Shown here piece by piece: positions 43,402 to 51,472 of a DNA stretch of 64,000 nt. The position numbers and the translations under genes are program-made. This DNA comes from Sphingobium boeckii (GTDB lineage Bacteria > Pseudomonadota > Alphaproteobacteria > Sphingomonadales > Sphingomonadaceae), in contig NZ_JACIJC010000001.1 in the NCBI RefSeq assembly GCF_014199215.1, forward strand, positions 181,001 to 245,000. The letters are read 5' to 3'. Numbering within the stretch: position 1 is the first letter of the stretch; each line of letters begins with the position of its first letter. The notes under the pieces were generated by a model, which did not search any database, was not told the DNA's origin, and saw only the letters and a program-made list of their open reading frames with translations.

Positions 43402-45210
43402 ATGCCCCCTATAGTTGACGAACAGGCGAAACCCGCCACCGGCTTTGCGCCGCTCCGCCGTTTCCTGCCCTATCTCTGGCCAAAGGATGATCGCGCGTTG
43501 CGCGTCCGGGTGGTCTTTGCGCTTATTCTGGTACTGGTGGCCAAGGGCATCACGCTTTCGATGGGGTGGCTCTACAAATGGGCGATCGATCGGATGGTGC
43601 CCGGCATGGAAGCCGCGGCCCAGATCGCGATCGCGCTGGTCGTCGCTTATGCGGGTGCGCGCTTTGCCGGCGTCGTCTTCGATAATCTTCGCAATACCAT
43701 TTTCGAACGGGTCGGGCAGGATGCGACACAGCGGCTGGCCAGCCATGTATTCCGCCAGCTTCATGCGCTGTCTCTACGCTTTCATCTGGATCGGCGCACC
43801 GGTGCAGTCGCCAAGATCATCGAGCGCGGCACCAAGAGCATCGATACGATGCTCTATTTTCTGCTGTTCAATATCGCGCCGACCATCATCGAACTGACCG
43901 TGGTCTCGATTTTCTTCTGGTATAATTTCGGGTTCGGGCTTGTCGCAGCGACGCTGGTCATGGTGGTCGCCTATATCGCTTTCACCCGTGTGGTCACGGA
44001 TTGGCGCGCCAAATTGCGCGAAGAGATGAACACGATGGATACCAGCGCATCGGCCAAGGCAGTCGATTCGCTGCTCAACTATGAAACCGTGAAATATTTC
44101 AATGCAGAGGAGCGCGAGACCGAGCGCTATGCAAAGGCCGTGCGCACCTATGCCACTGCGGCGGTAAAATCGGAAAATTCGCTGGCATGGCTGAATGTGG
44201 GCCAATCCCTCATCACCAATCTGATGATGGCGGGCGCGATGGGCTATATCGTGTGGGGCTGGTCCAAGGGCAAATTCACGACCGGTGACGTGGTGCTGGT
44301 CAACACCTGGCTCACCCAGCTTTTTCGTCCACTCGATCTGCTCGGCATGGTGTATCGCACGATCCGGCAAGGCCTGATCGACATGGAAGCGATGTTCGGC
44401 CTGATCGACACGCCCGCCGAGATTGTCGATGCGCCCGATGCCACGCCGCTGGCGGTGGGGCAGGGCGTCGTCCGGTTCGAAGACGTGCATTTCGCATATG
44501 ACAGCAAGCGCCCGATATTGAAGGGGCTGGATTTCGAGATCGCGCCCGGCGGCACGCTGGCCGTGGTCGGCCCGTCCGGCGCGGGCAAATCCACGCTCGC
44601 GCGGCTGCTCTTCCGCTTTTACGATGTCACCGGCGGGCGCATCCTGATCGACGGGCAGGATATCGCCAAGGTTACGCAAAATTCGCTGCGCGGCGCGATC
44701 GGCATCGTCCCGCAGGATACCGTGCTGTTCAACGACACCATCGGCTACAATATCGGTTATGGACGCGATGGCGCGACGCAGGCGCAAATCGAGAGCGCGG
44801 CGCGGGGCGCATCCATCCATCACTTCATCGAAAGTCTGCCCGAAGGATACGACGCGAAGGTGGGCGAGCGCGGCTTGAAGCTATCCGGCGGGGAGAAGCA
44901 GCGGGTCGCCATCGCGCGCACGCTGCTGAAGGATCCGCCGATCCTGATCCTCGACGAAGCCACCAGCGCGCTCGACAGCCATACCGAGGCGGATATCCAG
45001 CGCACCTTGAAAGCCGTGGAGCGCGGCCGCACCACCATCGTCATCGCGCATCGGCTCTCCACCATCGTCGATGCCGACGAGATATTGGTTCTTGAAGCGG
45101 GGCACATCACGGAGCGCGGCACGCATCGTCAATTGCTGGCGGCCGGCGGCACCTATGCCGGCATGTGGATGCGGCAAGCCAGCGAACGGGAGGAGGTTCT
45201 GCTCGGCTAG
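43402..45210 (+). CDS. Atm1-type ABC exporter (fused permease and ATPase)
   Basis: 602 residues. The first part is a six-helix exporter membrane domain (RVVFALILVLVAKGITLSMGWLYKWAIDRM) with TASAKAVDSLLNYETVKYFNAEERETERYAKAV, a segment typical of Atm1/HMT1 proteins. The ATPase has Walker A GPSGAGKSTLARLL, signature LKLSGGEKQRVAIARTLL, Walker B PPILILDEATSALDSHTEADIQ and a switch His (VIAHRLSTI). Bacterial Atm1 exports glutathione conjugates, a sulfur-containing compound or metals across the inner membrane, and is linked to Fe-S and metal homeostasis. A second protein acting with SUF is plausible but not shown. Confidence 0.93.
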   Translation: MPPIVDEQAKPATGFAPLRRFLPYLWPKDDRALRVRVVFALILVLVAKGITLSMGWLYKWAIDRMVPGMEAAAQIAIALVVAYAGARFAGVVFDNLRNTIFERVGQDATQRLASHVFRQLHALSLRFHLDRRTGAVAKIIERGTKSIDTMLYFLLFNIAPTIIELTVVSIFFWYNFGFGLVAATLVMVVAYIAFTRVVTDWRAKLREEMNTMDTSASAKAVDSLLNYETVKYFNAEERETERYAKAVRTYATAAVKSENSLAWLNVGQSLITNLMMAGAMGYIVWGWSKGKFTTGDVVLVNTWLTQLFRPLDLLGMVYRTIRQGLIDMEAMFGLIDTPAEIVDAPDATPLAVGQGVVRFEDVHFAYDSKRPILKGLDFEIAPGGTLAVVGPSGAGKSTLARLLFRFYDVTGGRILIDGQDIAKVTQNSLRGAIGIVPQDTVLFNDTIGYNIGYGRDGATQAQIESAARGASIHHFIESLPEGYDAKVGERGLKLSGGEKQRVAIARTLLKDPPILILDEATSALDSHTEADIQRTLKAVERGRTTIVIAHRLSTIVDADEILVLEAGHITERGTHRQLLAAGGTYAGMWMRQASEREEVLLG

Positions 45211-45316
45211 CGGCGTCGCTAGGACAGGATAGTTAACAGTTTCGTAAGGATAATCCTCAATAGTCCGGAAAGTGGGTGGAGCCGGTCGTTCGGCAGCCGC
45301 TCGTCCTTGGGGGACC

Positions 45317-47707
45317 ATGATGCTGAAGACTGCCGCCCGCGCCGGGGCTTTGCCCGAACTGCTGGCCGATGCGCCGCCGGGTATCCGTTTTCTGTCGCTC
45401 GATTGCTTCGATACGCTGATCTGGCGCAATGTGAATGCGCCGGTGGACGTGTTCGCCGAGCTTGCGATTCCAGGCGGTGGCATGGAGGCGCGGATATGGG
45501 CCGAGCAAAAGGCGCGTAAGATCGCGCCGTTCCAGGGCGGTCAGGCCGAAGTGACGATCGACCAGATTTATGCGTCGATGATGCCCGAAGCATCCGAGGC
45601 AGACCGCCAGGCCGCCATCGAGGCGGAGCTTGACGCCGAAGCGCGGCATTGTTTCGCCTTTGCGCCGGTGCGCGATCTCATTCTCGATGCGAAACGCCGC
45701 GGTCTGCAGGTGATCATCGTATCCGATACCTATTTATCCGAACCGCGCTTGCGGCAATTGATCGCGCGTGCGGCGGGTCACGCGCTGGCAGGCATGATCG
45801 ACCGGATCTTCTGCTCCTGCGACTATGGTGTTTCGAAAGCCGGCGGGCTTTTCCCGCATGTGCTTCAGGCGCTGGGCGCATCGCCCTCCGCGATCCTGCA
45901 TGTGGGTGACAACAAAATCGCGGATCAGGATGCGCCGGCGAAACTGGGCATTCATTCGGTTCATTTCGAGCAGTTCGACGCCGATGCCGAGCAGCGCCTT
46001 CGCTTCGAAGCGGTGGCCGCGTCGATCATCGAGCCAGCGACGCGGATCACCCTGCCTGCCTGTCAGCCGCATCGCGCCCAGGTTTCGCTCAGGGTGGCGC
46101 AGGATGCCGCCTCTGCACTTGGCCATGATGTCCTCGGCCCGATGATGCACAGCTTTGCGCACTGGATTCGCCACGAAGCAGCGGCGATGGAGGCGCGGCT
46201 GGGCAAGCCGGTCAAGCTGCTGTTCCTTTTGCGCGACGGCCATCTGCCGATGCAGGCATTCAACGCGCTGTTCCCGGATATGAAGGGCCGCGCGATTGCG
46301 GTGGAAATCAGCCGTTTCACGGCTGGCGCGGCCAGCTTTACCGATGAAGCGGCGATCACCCGTTATGTCACCCCCGAACTGGCGACCGCGCCGCTGCCGG
46401 TCATCGCGCGCCAATTGCTGTTCACGCGCGATGAGGTGGCCAAGCTGACCCGCGATTACGACCCGTTCGCCTTTGCCGAAAAACTGCGCGAACCCGCCAA
46501 CCAGCGCAAAATCCTGTCGCGCTCGCGTGAGGCCGCGCAACGGCTGTTCGCGCATCTGGGCCGGTGCGGCGTTGCGCAGGGCGATGCGGTGATGCTGGTG
46601 GACTTGGGCTATAACGGCTCGGTCCAGAATCTGGTCGAGCCTGTCTTGCGCTCGGGCATGGAGCTGGATGTGGCGGGCCGCTATCTGCTGCTGCGTGAGA
46701 ATTTCCGCAGCGGGCTGGACAAGGCCGGGCTGTTCGATGTCCGCCATTATGACTTCAAAATGCTCGATTCGCTTGCGGGCGCGATTGCCGTGGTTGAGCA
46801 GCTTTGCACGTTGGCCCAGGGGTCGGTCGTGGATTACAAGCCCAATGGTGCGCCCGTCCGCAGCGCGATGGGCATGAAGAATGCACAGAGCGAAAGCCGC
46901 GATCGGGCGCAGGCCGCGTCCCTGGATTTCATCGTATCCATAGGCGCGGGCGTTGTCAGCGCGCCGGCTTCCGATGATGTGGATGCGCGCCGCCGGATGG
47001 CCGCAGCGATTCTCGCGCGCCTGCTGTTCCTCCCGCAGGAAAGCGAAGTCGCCATGTTCGGCGATTTCCATCATGACGTGAACCTCGGCACACGCGAGAC
47101 GCTAAAGATCCTCGATCCCGATGCCGCCACACTGGGCCTGCGCCGCCGCGGCGTCTTCTATGCGAAGAATGCGATGCGCATTCACCTGTCCGGTGAATTG
47201 CAGCGCCATGGTCTGCCGTTCAATCTTTCGATCTTCGGCACGAAGCGGTTCGGCCTCGATCTGCGCAAGACCGATTTCGATGTGGGTGCGATGGCGCTGC
47301 CGGTGTTGCTGATGGATTCGGTGGGTGGCCATGCCGCCACCACGATCGACGCGCATCCCACGGCGGAGGGCTATTATCGCGCGCTCGTGCCCATCGGGGC
47401 GGGGCGGTATACGGTGGGCCTGCAACTAGGCCAGCTTTTCGATTGGGTGCAGATCGAAGAAACCAGCTTTCATTATGTCGATGAGTTCATGACGTCGCAG
47501 GCGAATGAGAATGCGATGGCGGCGAGTCCGATCCTCGAAGGCATGGAGCAGGCGTCCGCCGATCTCTATCGCTGCGAGGGTGCCCATGGGTTCATGATGG
47601 CACCGCCGCCGATGATTGCGGAGGCCGGTCGCGCCATGCTGTTCAGCCTCGTTTTCCGTCCCGTCGTGACCCGCGCTCAGGCGCAGTTCCAGCAAAAGGC
47701 CGCCTGA
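45317..47707 (+). CDS. HAD-domain protein of the COG5610 type, likely glycan-related
   Basis: 796 residues from the ATG at 45317 (or 45320), behind a G-rich ribosome binding site. N-terminal HAD domain (to about residue 235): motif I SLDCFDTLIW with Asp29 as the nucleophile, motif II VIIVSDTYLS (Ser136), motif III Lys174 and motif IV HVGDNKIADQDAPAKLG. The usual acid/base Asp at position 31 is Phe. The middle domain has LLFLLRDGHLPMQAF and MLVDLGYNGSVQNL, seen in predicted hydrolases of surface-polysaccharide clusters. The C-terminal 150 residues look like a beta-sandwich. It is coupled to a methyltransferase gene by a one-base overlap. Confidence 0.72.
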   Translation: MMLKTAARAGALPELLADAPPGIRFLSLDCFDTLIWRNVNAPVDVFAELAIPGGGMEARIWAEQKARKIAPFQGGQAEVTIDQIYASMMPEASEADRQAAIEAELDAEARHCFAFAPVRDLILDAKRRGLQVIIVSDTYLSEPRLRQLIARAAGHALAGMIDRIFCSCDYGVSKAGGLFPHVLQALGASPSAILHVGDNKIADQDAPAKLGIHSVHFEQFDADAEQRLRFEAVAASIIEPATRITLPACQPHRAQVSLRVAQDAASALGHDVLGPMMHSFAHWIRHEAAAMEARLGKPVKLLFLLRDGHLPMQAFNALFPDMKGRAIAVEISRFTAGAASFTDEAAITRYVTPELATAPLPVIARQLLFTRDEVAKLTRDYDPFAFAEKLREPANQRKILSRSREAAQRLFAHLGRCGVAQGDAVMLVDLGYNGSVQNLVEPVLRSGMELDVAGRYLLLRENFRSGLDKAGLFDVRHYDFKMLDSLAGAIAVVEQLCTLAQGSVVDYKPNGAPVRSAMGMKNAQSESRDRAQAASLDFIVSIGAGVVSAPASDDVDARRRMAAAILARLLFLPQESEVAMFGDFHHDVNLGTRETLKILDPDAATLGLRRRGVFYAKNAMRIHLSGELQRHGLPFNLSIFGTKRFGLDLRKTDFDVGAMALPVLLMDSVGGHAATTIDAHPTAEGYYRALVPIGAGRYTVGLQLGQLFDWVQIEETSFHYVDEFMTSQANENAMAASPILEGMEQASADLYRCEGAHGFMMAPPPMIAEAGRAMLFSLVFRPVVTRAQAQFQQKAA

Positions 47708-48528
47708 TGACCGATCTCCTGATCCATTCCATGTCCGAATTTTCCGATATCATCCTGGGCGGACTGGAGATTGCGGAAGCCCGCCGCATCGTGGAGATTG
47801 GCGCTGAATTCGGGGGCATGTCCATGCTGCTGGCCGATCACGCGGCGGCTCAGGAAGGATCCTTCGTCAGCATCGATCCTTCGCCAAAGCAGGAGTTTCT
47901 GGATTGGGTGGCGTCTGCCGATCATGTCCAGCATGTCGCCAAGCCCAGCCTTTCCGCGATCGACGATCTGTCTGACGTGGATGCCTGGGTGATCGACGGC
48001 GATCACAATTGGTTCACCGTCTATCATGAACTGAAGGCGATCGACGCCGCGTGCACGCGCGATAGCAAGCCGATGCTGGTGTTCCTTCATGACGTCGCAT
48101 GGCCCTGCGGTCACCGCGATTCCTATTATGCGCCGGATCGTATCCCGGAGGAATATCGCCAGCCGTTCGATTTCGAAGGTGGCGTGATGCCGGGCATTCC
48201 CGTCACTTTGCCCGGCCGCGGCTTTCGCGGCATGGGGCAGTTCGCCTGGGCCAAGGACGAAGGTGGTCCGCGCAACGGCGTGAAGGCGGCGATCGACGAT
48301 TTTGCGGCGGAGCGCTTCGATGCCGGCCGAGATATCGCTTATGCCGAGGTGCCGGCGGTGTTCGGTCTGGGCATATTGTTCGATCTCGACGCGCCTTGGA
48401 GCCAGGCGCTGGCAGATCTGGTGATCCCCTTTCACGAGAATAAACTGCTCGCCACGCTGGAACGCAACCGGCTGGATAATTATCTTGCGGTGCTGGATTG
48501 GCAGGATCGCACCGCCGCTGCGGCGTGA
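47707..48528 (+). CDS. Class I SAM-dependent methyltransferase
   Basis: 273 residues. SAM-binding motif I is RRIVEIGAEFGGMSMLLAD; the following acidic residue lies in SFVSIDPSPK; and DAWVIDGDHNWFTVYHELKAID is the typical Methyltransf_24 core. MLVFLHDVAWPCGHRDSYYAPDRIPEEYRQPF is shared with methyltransferases often found with glycosyltransferases. Its ATG overlaps the stop of the HAD gene (TGATG at 47705-47709), so both are made together. It probably methylates a glycan or a small substrate made available by the HAD protein; the substrate is unknown. Confidence 0.82.
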   Translation: MTDLLIHSMSEFSDIILGGLEIAEARRIVEIGAEFGGMSMLLADHAAAQEGSFVSIDPSPKQEFLDWVASADHVQHVAKPSLSAIDDLSDVDAWVIDGDHNWFTVYHELKAIDAACTRDSKPMLVFLHDVAWPCGHRDSYYAPDRIPEEYRQPFDFEGGVMPGIPVTLPGRGFRGMGQFAWAKDEGGPRNGVKAAIDDFAAERFDAGRDIAYAEVPAVFGLGILFDLDAPWSQALADLVIPFHENKLLATLERNRLDNYLAVLDWQDRTAAAA

Positions 48529-48532
48529 TCCT

Positions 48533-48814
48533 CTAGTGCCAGTTTGGCTGGAGGATGATGAGCGCCAGGATGAACAGGCCATAGAGCGCCACCGGCAGCG
48601 CCAGGATCGACAGCAACAGCCCCGCCGCTACACGCTTGCCCTTGGCCACCAGCACATGTCCGCCCACGATGATCGCGGTCACGCCGAAGATCATGCCGAG
48701 CCAGAGCGCCATATTATCGGCAGAGATGCTGCCATCGATCTGCCCCTCGCCAAAGAAATAGAGCAGCACCGCCGCGGCGATCCAGTTCAGGGCGAAGAGC
48801 AGTTTCAGAAACAT
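48533..48814 (-). CDS. Small membrane protein, function unknown
   Basis: 93 residues with three hydrophobic segments (LLFALNWIAAAVLLYFFG, MALWLGMIFGVTAIIVGGHVLV, AAGLLLSILALPVALYGLFILALIIL). A short loop between helices has GQIDGSISADN. It is convergent with the methyltransferase gene, 4 bases away, and divergent from recQ. I do not recognise the family. Confidence 0.7.
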   Translation of the reverse strand: MFLKLLFALNWIAAAVLLYFFGEGQIDGSISADNMALWLGMIFGVTAIIVGGHVLVAKGKRVAAGLLLSILALPVALYGLFILALIILQPNWH

Positions 48815-48891
48815 GGACGCTAGCCTAGTCGTTTCGGCCCTGTAATCAAGTCAGGCTCGACTTAGCGGGGCGGGGCGATAAGGAGGGGGCG

Positions 48892-50655
48892 ATGTCCTCC
48901 CCGGAAGAAATCCTTCAACATATTTTTGGCTTTCCCGCGTTTCGCGGCGTGCAGCGCGACGTGGTCGGGCGCGTGCTCGATGGACGGCGCACCTTGGCTG
49001 TGATGCCGACGGGTGCGGGCAAATCGCTTTGCTATCAGCTTCCCGCGCTGGCGCTGGAGGGGACGTGCATCGTGCTTTCGCCGCTGATCGCGCTGATGCA
49101 CGATCAGCTTCGTGCCGCCACCGCGATCGGGATCAAGGCGGCGACGCTCACCTCGGCAGACAGCAATCAGGCCGAAACGATAGCACGCTTCCGCGCCGGC
49201 GATCTCGATCTGCTCTATGCCGCGCCGGAGCGCGCGACGAGCGAAGGCTTTCGCAATCTGTTGCGTGATGCGAAAGTCTCGCTCTTTGCGATCGACGAGG
49301 CGCATTGCGTTTCCGAATGGGGGCATGATTTCCGGCCCGACTATCGCCTACTCCGCCCGCTGCTCGATGAATTTCCCGATGTCCCGCGCCTCGCGTTGAC
49401 CGCCACGGCGGACGAGCATACGCGCGAAGACATATTGGTGCAGCTCGGCATCCCGCATGAGGGGATGATCGTGGCGGGGTTCGACCGGCCCAATATCCGC
49501 TATCTCATCTCCCCTCGACAGGGGACGACGCAGCAATTGGTCGATCTGGTGGCGGAACAGCCGGGGGCCGGGATTATCTATGCGCAGACCCGCGCCGCGA
49601 CCGAGAAATTGGCGGCCACGCTGTCGGCCAAGGGGCGCGAGGTGCGGGCCTATCATGCGGGGCTCGATCCGGCCGTGCGCGCAAAGAACCAGCATGATTT
49701 CGTGGCGAGCGAGGATATGGTGATGGTCGCCACGATCGCGTTCGGCATGGGGATCGACAAGCCAGACGTGCGCTTCGTGGCCCATGCCGGCCTGCCCAAA
49801 TCGATCGAGGCCTATTATCAGGAAACCGGCCGTGCGGGCCGCGATGGCGAGCCTTCGGTGGCGCATCTGTTCTGGGGTGCGGAGGATTTTGCGCGGGCGC
49901 GGCAACGCATCGCCGAGGTGGAGCCACAGCGCCAGCCGGGCGAGCGCCAGCGTCTGACCGCGCTGGGTGCCTTGGTGGAGACCGGCGGATGCCGCCGCCG
50001 CATTTTGCTCAAGCATTTCGGCGAAGATCCACCCGAAACCTGCGGCAATTGCGACAATTGCCTCAATCCCCCCGCGACGGTGGACGTGACCGAGACGGCG
50101 CGCAAATTCCTCTCCGCCGTCTATCGCACCGGGCAGAGTTTCGGTGCGGGGCATATCGAGGCGGTGCTGCTGGGCCAATCCAATGAGAAAGTGCTCCAGC
50201 GCGGGCATGATCGGCTCTCGGTATTCGGCATTATCGAGGGTGAGGAAGCACTGCTGATCAAGCCCGTCGCGCGCGCGCTGCAATTGCGCGATGCGCTGCG
50301 CACGTCGGAACATGGCGGGCTGGAGTTCGGGCCGGAAGCGCGGGCGATGCTGAAGGGCGAACAGACGCTTGATCTGGTGATCCAGCCCAAGCGCGAACGT
50401 CGCGGTGGGCGACGCGGCAATGCGGCCAATCCGATGGACGACCCGCTGTTCGAAGCGTTGCGCGCGCGGCGGCGCGATCTGGCCAAGGCGAGCGACGTGC
50501 CGCCCTATGTGATCTTCCACGATTCCACGCTGCGGGAAATGGCAGCGATCCGGCCGATCAATCTGAAGGCACTGGGCAATATCTCGGGGGTCGGCGACCG
50601 CAAGCTGGAGGCCTATGGCCCGGCGTTTCTCGAGACGATATTGGCGTTTGAGTAG
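48892..50655 (+). CDS. recQ: ATP-dependent DNA helicase RecQ
   Basis: 587 residues. Helicase motifs: I VMPTGAGKSLCYQLPA (Lys44), II FAIDEAHCVSEWGHDFRP, III LALTATAD, V HAGL and VMVATIAFGMGIDKPDVRFVAH, VI YYQETGRAGRDG. The zinc cysteines of the RQC domain are in CGNCDNC with an earlier Cys in the GGCRRRILLKHFG stretch. The C-terminal HRDC domain (VPPYVIFHDSTLREMAAIRPINLKALGNISGVGDRKLEAYG) is present. RecQ unwinds DNA 3'-5' in recombination and repair. It stands alone between divergent and convergent genes. Confidence 0.97.
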   Translation: MSSPEEILQHIFGFPAFRGVQRDVVGRVLDGRRTLAVMPTGAGKSLCYQLPALALEGTCIVLSPLIALMHDQLRAATAIGIKAATLTSADSNQAETIARFRAGDLDLLYAAPERATSEGFRNLLRDAKVSLFAIDEAHCVSEWGHDFRPDYRLLRPLLDEFPDVPRLALTATADEHTREDILVQLGIPHEGMIVAGFDRPNIRYLISPRQGTTQQLVDLVAEQPGAGIIYAQTRAATEKLAATLSAKGREVRAYHAGLDPAVRAKNQHDFVASEDMVMVATIAFGMGIDKPDVRFVAHAGLPKSIEAYYQETGRAGRDGEPSVAHLFWGAEDFARARQRIAEVEPQRQPGERQRLTALGALVETGGCRRRILLKHFGEDPPETCGNCDNCLNPPATVDVTETARKFLSAVYRTGQSFGAGHIEAVLLGQSNEKVLQRGHDRLSVFGIIEGEEALLIKPVARALQLRDALRTSEHGGLEFGPEARAMLKGEQTLDLVIQPKRERRGGRRGNAANPMDDPLFEALRARRRDLAKASDVPPYVIFHDSTLREMAAIRPINLKALGNISGVGDRKLEAYGPAFLETILAFE

Positions 50656-50680
50656 GGCGCGGATTATCCGCCAGCCCCGG

Positions 50681-50770
50681 CGTCACCCTGAACGCGTTTC
50701 AGGGTCAATTTCAAAGCCGCGACCATATTGCGGACGGCCGAATGGATGCTGAAACAAGTTCAGCATGACG
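50681..50770. repeat. Composite intergenic hairpins between recQ and ppa (family E)
   Basis: Two small palindromes: ACCCTGAA (50685-50692) with TTCAGGGT (50698-50705), and ATGCTGAA (50746-50753) with TTCAGCAT (50759-50766). They fill the convergent gap and may act as terminators, though no T runs are present. Confidence 0.8.
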
Positions 50771-50817
50771 GCAGGACGGTGATGACTTCGAATGTCACCA
50801 CCGCCTCGCAATCACGC

Positions 50818-51351
50818 TTACTTCGCGTTCTTCGCCGCTTCGATCGCTTCGAGGATCACGCGCTTGGCCTCGCTTGCATCGCCCCAGCTCCCGATCCGCA
50901 CCCATTTCTTGGGTTCGAGATCCTTATAGTGGGTGAAGAAATGCTCGATCTGCTGCATCACGATGGCGGGCAGATGCGCGGCTTCGTCCACATTCTCATA
51001 ATAAGGGAAGGTGCCATCGACTGGAACGGTGAGCAATTTCTCATCGCCGCCGGCTTCGTCTTCCAGCTTCAGCACGGCGATCGGGCGCACGCGCACCACG
51101 CAGCCGGGGATGAAGGGCGAGCGCGCCACGACCAGCGCATCCAGCGGATCGCCATCGGGCGACAGCGTATGCGGCACGAAGCCGTAGTTTGCAGGATAGC
51201 GCATCGGCGTATGCAGGATGCGATCCACGAACAAGGCACCGGATTTCTTGTCGAACTCGTATTTCACGGGTTCGCCGCCCACGGGCACTTCGATGATGAC
51301 GTTCAGGCTGTTGGGCGGATCGTCGCCGACCGGGATCAGTTCGATATTCAT
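50818..51351 (-). CDS. ppa: Inorganic pyrophosphatase
   Basis: 177 residues, the usual family I length. I place the start at 51351 (MNIELIPVGDDPPNSLNVIIEVP), with GAGGAAACG upstream; the longer frame from 51399 is not supported. Active-site marks: VKYEFDKKSGALFVDRIL, MRYPANYGFVPHTLSPDGDPLDALVV (three metal-binding acids) and DGTFPYYENVDEAAHL. It hydrolyses pyrophosphate and drives biosynthetic reactions in the cytosol. It is cotranscribed at most with itself; the M61 peptidase gene is 122 bases upstream of it in the same direction. Confidence 0.96.
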   Translation of the reverse strand: MNIELIPVGDDPPNSLNVIIEVPVGGEPVKYEFDKKSGALFVDRILHTPMRYPANYGFVPHTLSPDGDPLDALVVARSPFIPGCVVRVRPIAVLKLEDEAGGDEKLLTVPVDGTFPYYENVDEAAHLPAIVMQQIEHFFTHYKDLEPKKWVRIGSWGDASEAKRVILEAIEAAKNAK

Positions 51352-51472
51352 GGGATCGTTTCCTCGGATACGAAGGGTGAAATTCGGTGTCCGCCACACG
51401 GCGGGATCCAGAGACTTGCGAATGTTTCGTAGATCGTTTGGATCCCGCCGGTGCGGGGAAAAAGGGTTGCGG

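Noticed and set aside
45734..47074. 446-codon reverse frame
   Set aside because: It is antisense to the HAD-domain gene, with shadow-type composition.
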